From an uncultured Bacillota bacterium (GTDB taxonomy: Bacteria > Bacillota_I > Bacilli_A > Erysipelotrichales > Erysipelotrichaceae), in assembly GCA_900321955.1 (NCBI GenBank), contig ONXX01000080.1:1-5951 (forward strand): 5,951 nucleotides of DNA, in the 5' to 3' direction. The translations under genes and the position numbers were made by a program. Below are positions 1 to 5,880 of this stretch, piece after piece. Every line of letters starts with the position of its first letter. Positions within the stretch are counted from its first letter, which is position 1. The notes under the pieces are model-generated. The model worked only from the letters and a program-made list of their open reading frames with translations, searched no databases and was not told where the DNA came from.

Positions 1-1
1 A

Positions 2-160
2 GAAAAGAAAAAAGATCCTTTTACCCTGGACGTGGAAGACCGCCTGCGCAAAAAGTTTGCGACCAGGGTCGAAATCGGAAACAAGAGCATTACAATCAGG
101 TATACTGATATTGAAGATCTCAACAGAATATTAGAAATAATGGATGTCATAGAAGACTAG
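2..160 (+). CDS. parB: ParB/Spo0J-family chromosome partition protein, C-terminal fragment
   Basis: This is the 3' end of a gene that begins outside the window; 52 codons and a TAG stop are visible. The fragment resembles the C-terminal dimerisation domain of ParB/Spo0J (or the related Noc): a basic, amphipathic start (DRLRKKFATRVEI), a short strand with alternating charged and hydrophobic residues (NKSITIRY), then a helix containing EDLNRILEIM, which matches the 'EDLxRIL' ending typical of the family. ParB binds parS sites near the replication origin, spreads as a CTP-dependent clamp and works with ParA/Soj in origin segregation. The ParB nuclease-like and helix-turn-helix domains would lie upstream and cannot be checked here, so ParB versus Noc is not resolved. 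The telA-family gene follows after 13 bases with no terminator between them, suggesting one transcript. Confidence 0.8.
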   Translation, partial: EKKKDPFTLDVEDRLRKKFATRVEIGNKSITIRYTDIEDLNRILEIMDVIED

Positions 161-173
161 AAAGGAAGACATT

Positions 174-1355
174 ATGGCTGAAAATGAAGATAAGATCGTA
201 TTGACACTCGGTGAAGAGAAAGTTGAAGAAGAAGTCGTAACAGAAGAAAGCAAGGAGACGGTACAGGAACACGCGAACGTTCCGGTTTCCGATGTCGTCG
301 GTTATGCGAAACTGGATGATTCCAGTCTGACGGAAGACGAAAAGAAGATGGTCGATGACTTCGCTAAGCAGATCGACATCATGGAGACCAATACGGTATT
401 ACAGTATGGCGCAACGGCCCAGTCCAAGGTCGCTGATTTCTCCGACACTGCTTTAAAGAACGTCCGTACCAAGGACATCGACACGGTCGGTGATACCCTC
501 CTGGACCTGGTTTCCCAGTTAAGAAACTTTGAAGTTGATGACAAGAACGACAACTTCTTTACGAAGATCTTTAAGAAGTCTTCCAACTCGATCAATGACG
601 TCAAGGCTAAATATGACAGCGCAAATTCCAATGTTGACAAGATCGTCAAGATCCTGGAGAATCATCAGATCACTCTGATGAAGGATATTTCCCTTCTCGA
701 TCAGCTGTATGAAAAGAACCTCTTGAACTTCAAGGAACTGACCATGTACATCCTGGCCGGTTACAAGAGACTTGATGAAATCAAGAAGAATGACCTGCCG
801 GCTGCTTTAAAGAAGGCAGAAGAAACCGGTCTGCCGGAAGATGCCCAGGCTGCCAATGACCTCTCCGAAGCGATCAACCGTTTCGAGAAGAAGCTCCATG
901 ACCTGGAACTGACCAGAATGGTCTCCATCCAGATGGCACCGCAGATCCGTCTGGTCCAGAATAACGACACTTTGATGACGGAAAAGATTCAGTCCACACT
1001 GGTCAACACGATTCCGCTTTGGAAGTCACAGATGTTGATTGCCTTAGGTATCGCTCACTCCAAGGAAGCAGTCAAGGCCCAGAACGAAGTTTCTGAGATG
1101 ACCAACAAGATGCTGAAGGAAAATGCCGAAGCCCTCAAGATGGCAACCATCGAGACAGCCAAGGAATCCGAAAGAGGCATCGTTGATATCGAAACGCTCA
1201 CGGAGACCAACAAGAAGCTCATCGAAACTCTGGAAGAAGTCAAACGTATTCAGACTGAAGGCAGAGAAAAGAGACTTGCAGCGCAAAACGAACTGCGCCG
1301 TATCGAGACACAGCTCCAGCACGAGCTCACCGACGTCATTCAGAAAGAATCTTAA
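174..1355 (+). CDS. telA: TelA-family (toxic anion resistance) protein
   Basis: A 393-residue protein, close to the usual family length. It matches the TelA/KlaA family (Pfam TelA), named for tellurite resistance on plasmids; the normal chromosomal role is poorly understood. An acidic, probably disordered N-terminal tail (about residues 12-32, rich in Glu) precedes a largely helical body. Recognisable family stretches are the QIDIMETNTVLQYGATAQ region (66-83), the SLLDQLYEKNL segment (173-183), RMVSIQMAPQIRLVQNND (248-265) and TIPLWKSQMLIALG (279-292). Residues about 300-390 are rich in Glu, Lys and Leu and look like a long coiled coil. There is no signal peptide or membrane segment, so it should be cytoplasmic. 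The ATG at 174 is supported by an AAAGGAAG ribosome binding site at 161-168. It lies directly behind parB and ends in a strong terminator. The XpaC-like partner often found beside telA is not visible in this window. Tellurite resistance itself is not shown by the sequence. Confidence 0.9.
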   Translation: MAENEDKIVLTLGEEKVEEEVVTEESKETVQEHANVPVSDVVGYAKLDDSSLTEDEKKMVDDFAKQIDIMETNTVLQYGATAQSKVADFSDTALKNVRTKDIDTVGDTLLDLVSQLRNFEVDDKNDNFFTKIFKKSSNSINDVKAKYDSANSNVDKIVKILENHQITLMKDISLLDQLYEKNLLNFKELTMYILAGYKRLDEIKKNDLPAALKKAEETGLPEDAQAANDLSEAINRFEKKLHDLELTRMVSIQMAPQIRLVQNNDTLMTEKIQSTLVNTIPLWKSQMLIALGIAHSKEAVKAQNEVSEMTNKMLKENAEALKMATIETAKESERGIVDIETLTETNKKLIETLEEVKRIQTEGREKRLAAQNELRRIETQLQHELTDVIQKES

Positions 1356-1365
1356 GATGGATTTT

Positions 1366-1388
1366 AGCCGCCTTTTGGCGGCTTTTTT
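1366..1388 (+). terminator. Rho-independent terminator after telA
   Basis: A perfect 7-base-pair stem (AGCCGCC, TTTT loop, GGCGGCT) runs straight into six T residues, starting 10 bases after the telA stop codon. It should end the parB-telA transcript. The next gene starts only 21 bases past the T run with no obvious promoter between, so it may depend on read-through or on a promoter inside the telA 3' end. Confidence 0.92.
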
Positions 1389-1409
1389 CGTGATATGAAG
1401 GAGAAAAAA

Positions 1410-1829
1410 ATGAAAGTCTATATTGCAGCACCCCTATACTGTGATTATGAAAAAGACTACAATCTGAAGATTGATACATTCTTAAGAGAAAACGGTTTTG
1501 ATACCTATCTGCCCCAGCGTGACGGTGGCGAACTGGCGGCAATGCCGGACTTCATTGACGGCATCACAAAAGAACAGTACGTCTTTGAAAAGGATCTGGA
1601 GGCGATGGATGCCTCGGATGTCTTTCTCTTCTTACTGGATGGAAGGGTGCCGGATGAAGGAGCTTGCGTGGCGCTGGGTTATTTTTATCGCAGCGGCAAG
1701 CCTTGCGTAGGTTTAAAGAGTGATCATCGTTGTCTGACACCTTCAGGCGACAATCTGATGATCGCCAAGGCCTTGCGGAAGATCTGCCGAAGCAAGGAAG
1801 AGCTTCTGGAATATCTGAAACAGTTATAA
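1410..1829 (+). CDS. Nucleoside 2-deoxyribosyltransferase-like protein lacking the catalytic Glu
   Basis: A 139-residue cytoplasmic protein of the nucleoside 2-deoxyribosyltransferase superfamily. Active members swap the base of 2'-deoxyribonucleosides or hydrolyse them through a covalent glycosyl-glutamate. The N-terminal strand MKVYIAAPLY, the LPQRDGG segment (34-40), KDLEAMDASDVFLFLLDG (61-78) and VPDEGACVALGY (80-91) fit the family. Aligned from memory with the Lactobacillus leichmannii enzyme, Asp62 and Asp82 fall at Asp72 and Asp92 with identical spacing, but the position of nucleophile Glu98 is Ala88 (codon GCG, 1671-1673). The protein is therefore probably catalytically impaired, unless another residue substitutes. 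I chose the ATG at 1410 over an in-frame ATG at 1395 because AAGGAG at 1398-1403 sits six bases before it and the protein then begins as relatives do. The reading frame is intact and shows no other sign of decay. The gene converges on the Fe-alcohol dehydrogenase gene. Confidence 0.85.
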   Translation: MKVYIAAPLYCDYEKDYNLKIDTFLRENGFDTYLPQRDGGELAAMPDFIDGITKEQYVFEKDLEAMDASDVFLFLLDGRVPDEGACVALGYFYRSGKPCVGLKSDHRCLTPSGDNLMIAKALRKICRSKEELLEYLKQL

Positions 1830-1864
1830 AAAAAGTCTTATCGGAATTTCGATAAGACTTTTTT
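1829..1864. terminator. Bidirectional terminator shared by two convergent genes
   Basis: The stem GTCTTATCG (1835-1843) pairs perfectly with CGATAAGAC (1850-1858) around a six-base loop. It is flanked by six A on the left (1829-1834) and six T on the right (1859-1864), so it can act on both strands. It overlaps the last base of the stop codon of the plus-strand gene, and its right side encodes the last eight residues (KKVLSKFR) and the stop of the minus-strand alcohol dehydrogenase. Confidence 0.92.
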
Positions 1865-2932
1865 GATATCCTCAATGTTCATTTGGCCATAGGTGTTTTT
1901 CACCGAATTGTTGTTTTCATAGCGGGGCAAGAGGGATGTGATCTCTTCATCGCTCATGTGGATGTCAAAATCCGGAACTAAGGCAGAAATGACTTCTTTG
2001 AGTTTCTGTGCGTCAATCTGCAAGGTCTGAAAGAATTGATCCGCGTAGTCTTGATGATTCTTCAGTTCATAGTCGATCAGATCATTGCTGAAGAGGGCAC
2101 AGGCGAAGCCATGAGGCAGATGATAGTGTTCCGTGAAATAGTAGCCTAAGGTATGACAGAAGACCGTGCCGGTGATGTTGATGGCCAGACCGCCTAATAT
2201 CGATGCTTCATAGAGGGCAGTCAGATCATCCATCGTAAGGTCTTCTTTATTTTTTAATTTGAGCAGCTTTGGATAAAGCAGATTGATGCCGCGCAAGGAA
2301 AAGGCTTTGGAGATCTCGTTGGACTTGTTGCTGAAATAGGATTCCATTAAATGAGCCAAGGCATCGATGGCTGTGGATATGCGGACCTTTTCCGGCATCG
2401 AAGCCGTATAGCGGGGATCGCCGAAGGCATATAAGGCATAGAGATCATCATGGTGAATCGATTTCTTCATGCCTTTTTCGGTGGTCATGACGGAAACGTA
2501 GGTGACTTCTGAGCCGGTGCCGGCCGTTGTACCAACTAAGATTAACGGTAAAGGCTTCTTTTCCCAATGCAGGGCGTAGATGGCGTCTTCATTGAGTTCA
2601 GGATTTGCGGCAACCACGGCTGCCGTCTTGGCCGCATCCAGGACCGATCCGCCGCCGACACCGATGATGTAGTCGGCTTTCATCTGATTGGCCTGAAGTC
2701 CTGCTTCAATGCAGGAAACGACAGTGGGATTTTCCTGAATGCCGTTGAAGATGTCATAAGAGGATCCGTTTTCTTTCAGAATGGCCTCCAGATCATCCAG
2801 AGCACCGGATGCCTTGCCGGCATGGGGCGAGGTGATGATGAGGACTTTCTTTCCCAGTTTTTCAAAGACGTCTTTATTTTGTTGAAGGATCCCGATTCCT
2901 GTCAGGATTCTGGTGGGCATGTAGTGTTTCAT
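1838..2932 (-). CDS. Iron-containing (group III) alcohol dehydrogenase
   Basis: A 364-residue member of the Fe-ADH superfamily (Pfam Fe-ADH), slightly shorter than the common 380-390. These cytosolic enzymes interconvert aldehydes or ketones and alcohols with NAD(P)H. The N-terminal dinucleotide-binding half carries GVGGGSVLDAAK (91-102), and the TTAGTGSEVT motif lies at 135-144. The C-terminal helical half supplies all four expected metal ligands: Asp190 and His194 in AIDALAH, His260 in CHTLGYYF and His274 in LPHG. It should therefore be active; whether it uses Fe or Zn, and on which substrate, cannot be told. The ATG at 2932 has AAAGGA upstream on the minus strand about nine bases away; an in-frame ATG at 2920 is a weaker alternative. 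It is divergent from the cupin-yjjI-yjjW cluster across a very short promoter region, suggesting joint regulation. A role in disposing of an aldehyde made by the radical enzyme is inference only. Confidence 0.93.
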   Translation of the reverse strand: MKHYMPTRILTGIGILQQNKDVFEKLGKKVLIITSPHAGKASGALDDLEAILKENGSSYDIFNGIQENPTVVSCIEAGLQANQMKADYIIGVGGGSVLDAAKTAAVVAANPELNEDAIYALHWEKKPLPLILVGTTAGTGSEVTYVSVMTTEKGMKKSIHHDDLYALYAFGDPRYTASMPEKVRISTAIDALAHLMESYFSNKSNEISKAFSLRGINLLYPKLLKLKNKEDLTMDDLTALYEASILGGLAINITGTVFCHTLGYYFTEHYHLPHGFACALFSNDLIDYELKNHQDYADQFFQTLQIDAQKLKEVISALVPDFDIHMSDEEITSLLPRYENNNSVKNTYGQMNIEDIKKVLSKFR

Positions 2933-2948
2933 AAGCGGTTTTCCTTTG

Positions 2949-2963
2949 TATAATTTAATTATA
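2949..2963. promoter_or_regulatory. Divergent promoter core on an AT palindrome
   Basis: The 15-base sequence TATAATTTAATTATA is a perfect odd palindrome with seven-base arms. It gives a consensus -10 hexamer on the plus strand (2949-2954) for the cupin gene and another on the minus strand (2963-2958) for the alcohol dehydrogenase gene. Only 49 bases separate the two start codons. The -35 regions are weak in both directions (for example TTTCAT at 2927-2932 with a 16-base spacer on the plus strand), which would suit activator-dependent transcription, but that is inference. The palindrome could also be an operator. Confidence 0.55.
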
Positions 2964-2981
2964 AGGATTGGGAGGCATCAT

Positions 2982-3329
2982 ATGATCATCAAAGACAGTG
3001 AAAGAAGCACAAAAGTCAGAGTTGCCATGCGGGAAGGTCCCGGTCAGGTCATCATCAAAGATATCTGCAGCAAGGAAGACCTCTATGAGAAGGGACGTCT
3101 CTATGCCCAGATGGTTCTGGAGAAGGACTGCGGCATCGGCGTTCACGAACATGAGGGAGAAAAAGAGATCTTTGTGATCAATGAGGGCAGTGCCATCTAC
3201 AACGATGACGGTCAAGAGTATGAAGTCCATGTCGGCGATGTGATGATCTGTGAGGATGGTCATCGCCATGGCATCCGCAACATTAAAGATGAAGTCTGTC
3301 GTTTTACGGCGCTGATTGTATTAAAATAG
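2982..3329 (+). CDS. Single-domain cupin protein
   Basis: A 115-residue small cupin (Pfam Cupin_2 type). Cupin motif 1 appears as G53-V-H55-E-H57 followed by Glu62 and Gly69, and motif 2 as G85-D-V through G93-H-R-H96 to Asn100. Together these give a complete His3-Glu metal site (His55, His57, Glu62, His96); the usual Pro of motif 2 is Glu91. Such proteins may be sugar-phosphate isomerases, dioxygenases, decarboxylases or ligand sensors, and the sequence does not decide among them. No DNA-binding domain is attached. The ATG at 2982 is chosen because GGGAGG at 2970-2975 lies six bases upstream; an in-frame TTG at 2946 would start inside the promoter and has no ribosome binding site. It is the first gene of the probable cupin-yjjI-yjjW operon, and no T-tailed terminator separates it from yjjI, so a function tied to the radical enzyme is plausible. 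Confidence 0.88.
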   Translation: MIIKDSERSTKVRVAMREGPGQVIIKDICSKEDLYEKGRLYAQMVLEKDCGIGVHEHEGEKEIFVINEGSAIYNDDGQEYEVHVGDVMICEDGHRHGIRNIKDEVCRFTALIVLK

Positions 3330-3336
3330 AATTTCC

Positions 3337-3357
3337 GGATGAGTTTATTCCTCATCT
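3337..3357 (+). promoter_or_regulatory. Small hairpin between cupin and yjjI
   Basis: GATGAG (3338-3343) pairs with CTCATC (3351-3356) around a seven-base loop, with a possible extra G-T pair. No run of T follows, so it is not a convincing terminator. It may be an mRNA processing or stability element in the 62-base gap, or chance. AAATAGAAT occurs on both sides of it (3324-3332 and 3360-3368); the second copy contains TAGAAT, a possible weak -10 for yjjI, but no matching -35 is seen. Confidence 0.3.
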
Positions 3358-3391
3358 TGAAATAGAATAATTCGGTAAAGAGGTAATAAAA

Positions 3392-4909
3392 ATGTCTGAA
3401 GCATTAAACATCATCAAAGACGAGACCCTGACCTATAATCAGGAGCTGCTCGCTTTGGCTAAACTGGGTGAAAACTCCGACCATACCATTCGGTATTCGG
3501 ATGACTACTATAAGGCCAAGGAAGCCCGTGCCTTATGTGATCTGGGCGAAGGCAATATGCCTTACCGTCCGCGTTACATCTGTCCGGACTACGAACTCTT
3601 ATTTGAAAAGGGCTGCAAGTTCCTGGAACTGGATCCGCCGAAAGACCTTCTGGAAGCGATCAACGTCCTGGAGATCTTCTATCGCCATGTGCCTTCGATC
3701 ACGACCTTCCCGGTCTATCTGGGCGATCTGGATAAGCTCTTGGAACCATTTGTCCTCAAAGAGGATCGTGCCTATGCCAAGAAACTGTTGAAGCTTTTCC
3801 TTTTACAGATCGATAAGGTTCTGACCGATTCCTTTGTCCATGCGGACATCGGGCCGGAAGACTCCGTTACCGGAAGACTCTTATTGGAACTGACAGAAGA
3901 GATGCAGCTGGCCATCCCGAACCTGACTTTGAAGTATGATCCGGAACTGACCAGCGATGATTTTGCCCTGGCTTGCGTCAAATGTATGCTGAAGACCGCA
4001 AAGCCATCTTTTGCCAACCACCGCATGTTTGTCAAGGAGTGGGGCGAAAGATACGCCATCGCTTCCTGCTACAACGGCTTGAAGAAGGCCGGCGGCGGTT
4101 ATACCTTACCGCGAATGCGTTTATATGAATGTTCTCTGACCGCCAAGGATGTCGACGACTTCTTAAACAGAGAACTGCCTCGCTATATTGATCTGCAGCT
4201 GGAATACATGGACAAGCGCGTCAAGTTCATCGTTGAAGAATCTTCCTTCTTTAAGGCCAACTTCTTAGTCAAGGAAGGCTTCGTCAAGAGAGAAAACTTT
4301 GTCGGCATGTTCGGTGTTGTCGGTCTGGCAGAATGTGTCAATCACCTCTTAGGCATTGAAGACAAGAAGAAGGGCTTCGGTATGAATAAGGAAGCCACCG
4401 ACTTAGGTCTCAGGATCATGGATGCCATCGAGGCAAGAGTGGCAGCCCACGTAGCACCGTATAATGAATCCACCGATCATCATTATCGTCTGCATGCCCA
4501 GGTCGGCATCGATACCGACGGCATGGATGATTCCCCAGGTACGCGTATCCCGATCTTTGCGGAACCAGGCATCCTGGAACAGTTAGAGACCAACGAGAAG
4601 TTCCATCCGTACTTCCCGACAGGAACCGGCGATATCTTCAAATTTGAAGAGACCTATGAAAAGACGCCGGAAGCGATCCTTCCGATCATCAAGGGTTCTT
4701 TAAACAGAGGCTTGCGCTACTTCTCCGGTTATCTGGAGAACTGCGATGTCGTTCGTGTCACCGGCTATCTGGTCAAGAAATCCGAGATCGAAAAGCTGCG
4801 CAATAAGCAGCAGTCCTTAAACAATGTTACGGTCTTCGGCAAGGGAGCCCAGGATGGTGCTCATGCCCTGGATCGAAGGATACAGCGTCATGAAGACAGC
4901 GCCCGTTAA
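3392..4909 (+). CDS. yjjI: YjjI-family glycyl radical enzyme
   Basis: A 505-residue protein matching the YjjI family of glycyl radical enzymes, close in length to E. coli YjjI (about 516). Glycyl radical enzymes carry a stable backbone glycyl radical and pass it to an active-site cysteine to start difficult chemistry such as dehydration or C-C and C-N cleavage. The C-terminal radical motif is CDVVRVTGYLV with Gly458 as the expected radical site. The likely thiyl cysteine is Cys226 in IASCYNGL, followed by a glycine-rich KKAGGGYTLPRM stretch; this assignment is by analogy with other family members. Other recognisable regions are NMPYRPRYICPDYELL (55-70) and PYNESTDHHYRLHAQVGID (356-374). To my knowledge the family's substrate is not firmly established. 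The ATG at 3392 follows GAGGT (3380-3384) with seven bases between. The gene overlaps the activase gene by 20 bases, and the pairing strongly supports the call. The enzyme should be cytosolic and oxygen sensitive. Confidence 0.93.
   Translation: MSEALNIIKDETLTYNQELLALAKLGENSDHTIRYSDDYYKAKEARALCDLGEGNMPYRPRYICPDYELLFEKGCKFLELDPPKDLLEAINVLEIFYRHVPSITTFPVYLGDLDKLLEPFVLKEDRAYAKKLLKLFLLQIDKVLTDSFVHADIGPEDSVTGRLLLELTEEMQLAIPNLTLKYDPELTSDDFALACVKCMLKTAKPSFANHRMFVKEWGERYAIASCYNGLKKAGGGYTLPRMRLYECSLTAKDVDDFLNRELPRYIDLQLEYMDKRVKFIVEESSFFKANFLVKEGFVKRENFVGMFGVVGLAECVNHLLGIEDKKKGFGMNKEATDLGLRIMDAIEARVAAHVAPYNESTDHHYRLHAQVGIDTDGMDDSPGTRIPIFAEPGILEQLETNEKFHPYFPTGTGDIFKFEETYEKTPEAILPIIKGSLNRGLRYFSGYLENCDVVRVTGYLVKKSEIEKLRNKQQSLNNVTVFGKGAQDGAHALDRRIQRHEDSAR
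4875..4880 (+). promoter_or_regulatory. Ribosome binding site of yjjW inside yjjI
   Basis: GAAGGA lies nine bases before the ATG at 4890 and inside the end of the yjjI coding region. It decides the yjjW start over three in-frame upstream ATG codons at 4824, 4854 and 4863, which lack a comparable site and would add residues unlike the family N-terminus. Confidence 0.65.
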
Positions 4910-5729
4910 TAAGATCATTCCTTTTTCCAATGTCGATGGGCCATCCAATCGGATGGCCATCTTTTTTCAGGGCTGTCAGTTCAACTGCCGCTTCTGCCAC
5001 AATCCGGAAACCATCCATATGTGCTGTGACTGCGGTGATTGTATCAGGACCTGTCCGGTTCATGCCTTGAGCCTCAAAGACGGCAAGGTCGTCTGGAATA
5101 AGGATGTATGTGTCAATTGCGATACCTGCATCAAGACCTGTACACACAACGCTTCGCCTAAGATCTCCTGGATGAGCGTCGATGAAGTGATGGAACAGAT
5201 CGAGAGGGTGGCACCTTACATTGCCGGCATCACGCTGTCGGGTGGGGAATGTACGATACGAAGAGACTTCATCGTTGAACTCTTTCCACGGGTCAAGGCG
5301 ATGGGTTTGACGACTTTGCTTGATTCCAACGGTTCCTTCGATTTTGAAAAGGATCCGTCGATCCTGGAGTATTGTGATGGCGTCATGTTGGATGTCAAAG
5401 CCTACAATAAGGAATTCTCCGACTGGCTCATCCGCTATCCAAATGAGATCGTCTTGAAGAACTTACATTATCTTTTGAAAGTCAATAAACTGGAAGAAGT
5501 ACGGACGATTATATTCCCGGGCCGTGATAAGGAGAATACGGAAACGGTGACCTATGTGGCAAAGACCATACAGGATAAGTGCCGTTACAAGATCATCCGC
5601 TATCGCCAGTTTGGCGTTCGGGATGAGGAAAGGGAAGTCTTGGGTGATCTGACCACCGATGAAGACTACGCCAAATCCTATGTGGAACTGGCCAGGTCTT
5701 TAGGGGCAGCCAAGGCCATCATCATTTAG
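4890..5729 (+). CDS. yjjW: YjjW-family glycyl radical enzyme activase (radical SAM)
   Basis: A 279-residue radical-SAM protein that would generate the glycyl radical on YjjI using S-adenosylmethionine and a reduced [4Fe-4S] cluster. The N-terminal IIPFSNVDGPSNR segment is typical of activases, although the common GPG reads GPS here. The radical-SAM cluster motif C29-x3-C33-x2-C36 follows. A bacterial ferredoxin insert then supplies two further CxxCxxCxxxC motifs (Cys45/48/51/55 and Cys74/77/80/84), as in clostridial-type activases. LSGGECT (116-122) is the SAM-binding GGE motif, and MLDVKAY (about 171-177) fits the later barrel strand seen in activases. The ATG at 4890 is preferred because of the GAAGGA site at 4875-4880 and because MKTAPVNKIIPF matches the family start. 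It overlaps yjjI by 20 bases, suggesting translational coupling, and a terminator follows. Confidence 0.94.
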   Translation: MKTAPVNKIIPFSNVDGPSNRMAIFFQGCQFNCRFCHNPETIHMCCDCGDCIRTCPVHALSLKDGKVVWNKDVCVNCDTCIKTCTHNASPKISWMSVDEVMEQIERVAPYIAGITLSGGECTIRRDFIVELFPRVKAMGLTTLLDSNGSFDFEKDPSILEYCDGVMLDVKAYNKEFSDWLIRYPNEIVLKNLHYLLKVNKLEEVRTIIFPGRDKENTETVTYVAKTIQDKCRYKIIRYRQFGVRDEEREVLGDLTTDEDYAKSYVELARSLGAAKAIII

Positions 5730-5806
5730 AACAAAGAAAAACATCTGTACGGGGGATCCTGGTCGATATCGACGTTATTACCTGCAAACCGCAAAACAGA
5801 TAAACG

Positions 5807-5830
5807 AACATCGGTGCAGCCGATGTTTTT
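5807..5830 (+). terminator. Rho-independent terminator after yjjW
   Basis: AACATCGG (5807-5814) pairs perfectly with CCGATGTT (5820-5827) around a five-base TGCAG loop, and the sequence runs on as T to 5830. It lies 77 bases after the yjjW stop and should end the cupin-yjjI-yjjW transcript. The right arm can alternatively pair with an upstream AAAAACATC segment at 5737-5745. Confidence 0.88.
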
Positions 5831-5845
5831 GTATACAGAAAAAGC

Positions 5846-5873
5846 TATAATAAAGACAGAACATTTTAGGGAG
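5846..5873 (+). promoter_or_regulatory. Probable promoter and RBS of the last gene
   Basis: A consensus -10 TATAAT at 5846-5851 lies just after the yjjW terminator and 29 bases before the ATG at 5881. No good -35 hexamer is seen at the right distance, since that stretch is the T-rich terminator arm. AGGGAG at 5868-5873 is a strong ribosome binding site seven bases before the ATG. Confidence 0.55.
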
Positions 5874-5880
5874 AGAAATA

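Noticed and set aside
302..649. Minus-strand open frame inside telA
   Set aside because: Its translation is low complexity, rich in Ser and Leu, and mirrors the Glu/Lys-rich plus-strand gene; it is a shadow frame. The same holds for the other open frames opposite telA, yjjI and yjjW.
161..1355. Tellurite resistance as the function of the telA gene
   Set aside because: Only family membership is visible; no ter genes accompany it here, so resistance is not claimed.
1395..1409. Upstream ATG for the deoxyribosyltransferase-like gene
   Set aside because: The AAGGAG site lies between this ATG and the one at 1410, and only the later start gives the family N-terminus.
2567..2953. Plus-strand open frame opposite the alcohol dehydrogenase gene
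   Set aside because: It overlaps a complete, motif-bearing dehydrogenase and shows no recognisable protein family or ribosome binding site.
2946..2981. N-terminal extension of the cupin from a TTG codon
   Set aside because: It starts within the promoter palindrome region without a ribosome binding site, while the ATG at 2982 has a strong GGGAGG at ideal spacing.
3337..3357. Hairpin between cupin and yjjI as a terminator
   Set aside because: The stem is short and no T run follows, so it should not separate the operon; kept only as a weak regulatory candidate.
5762..5773. Perfect 12-base palindrome GTCGATATCGAC as an operator
   Set aside because: It lies in the 3' untranslated region upstream of a terminator and away from the downstream promoter, so an operator role has no support.
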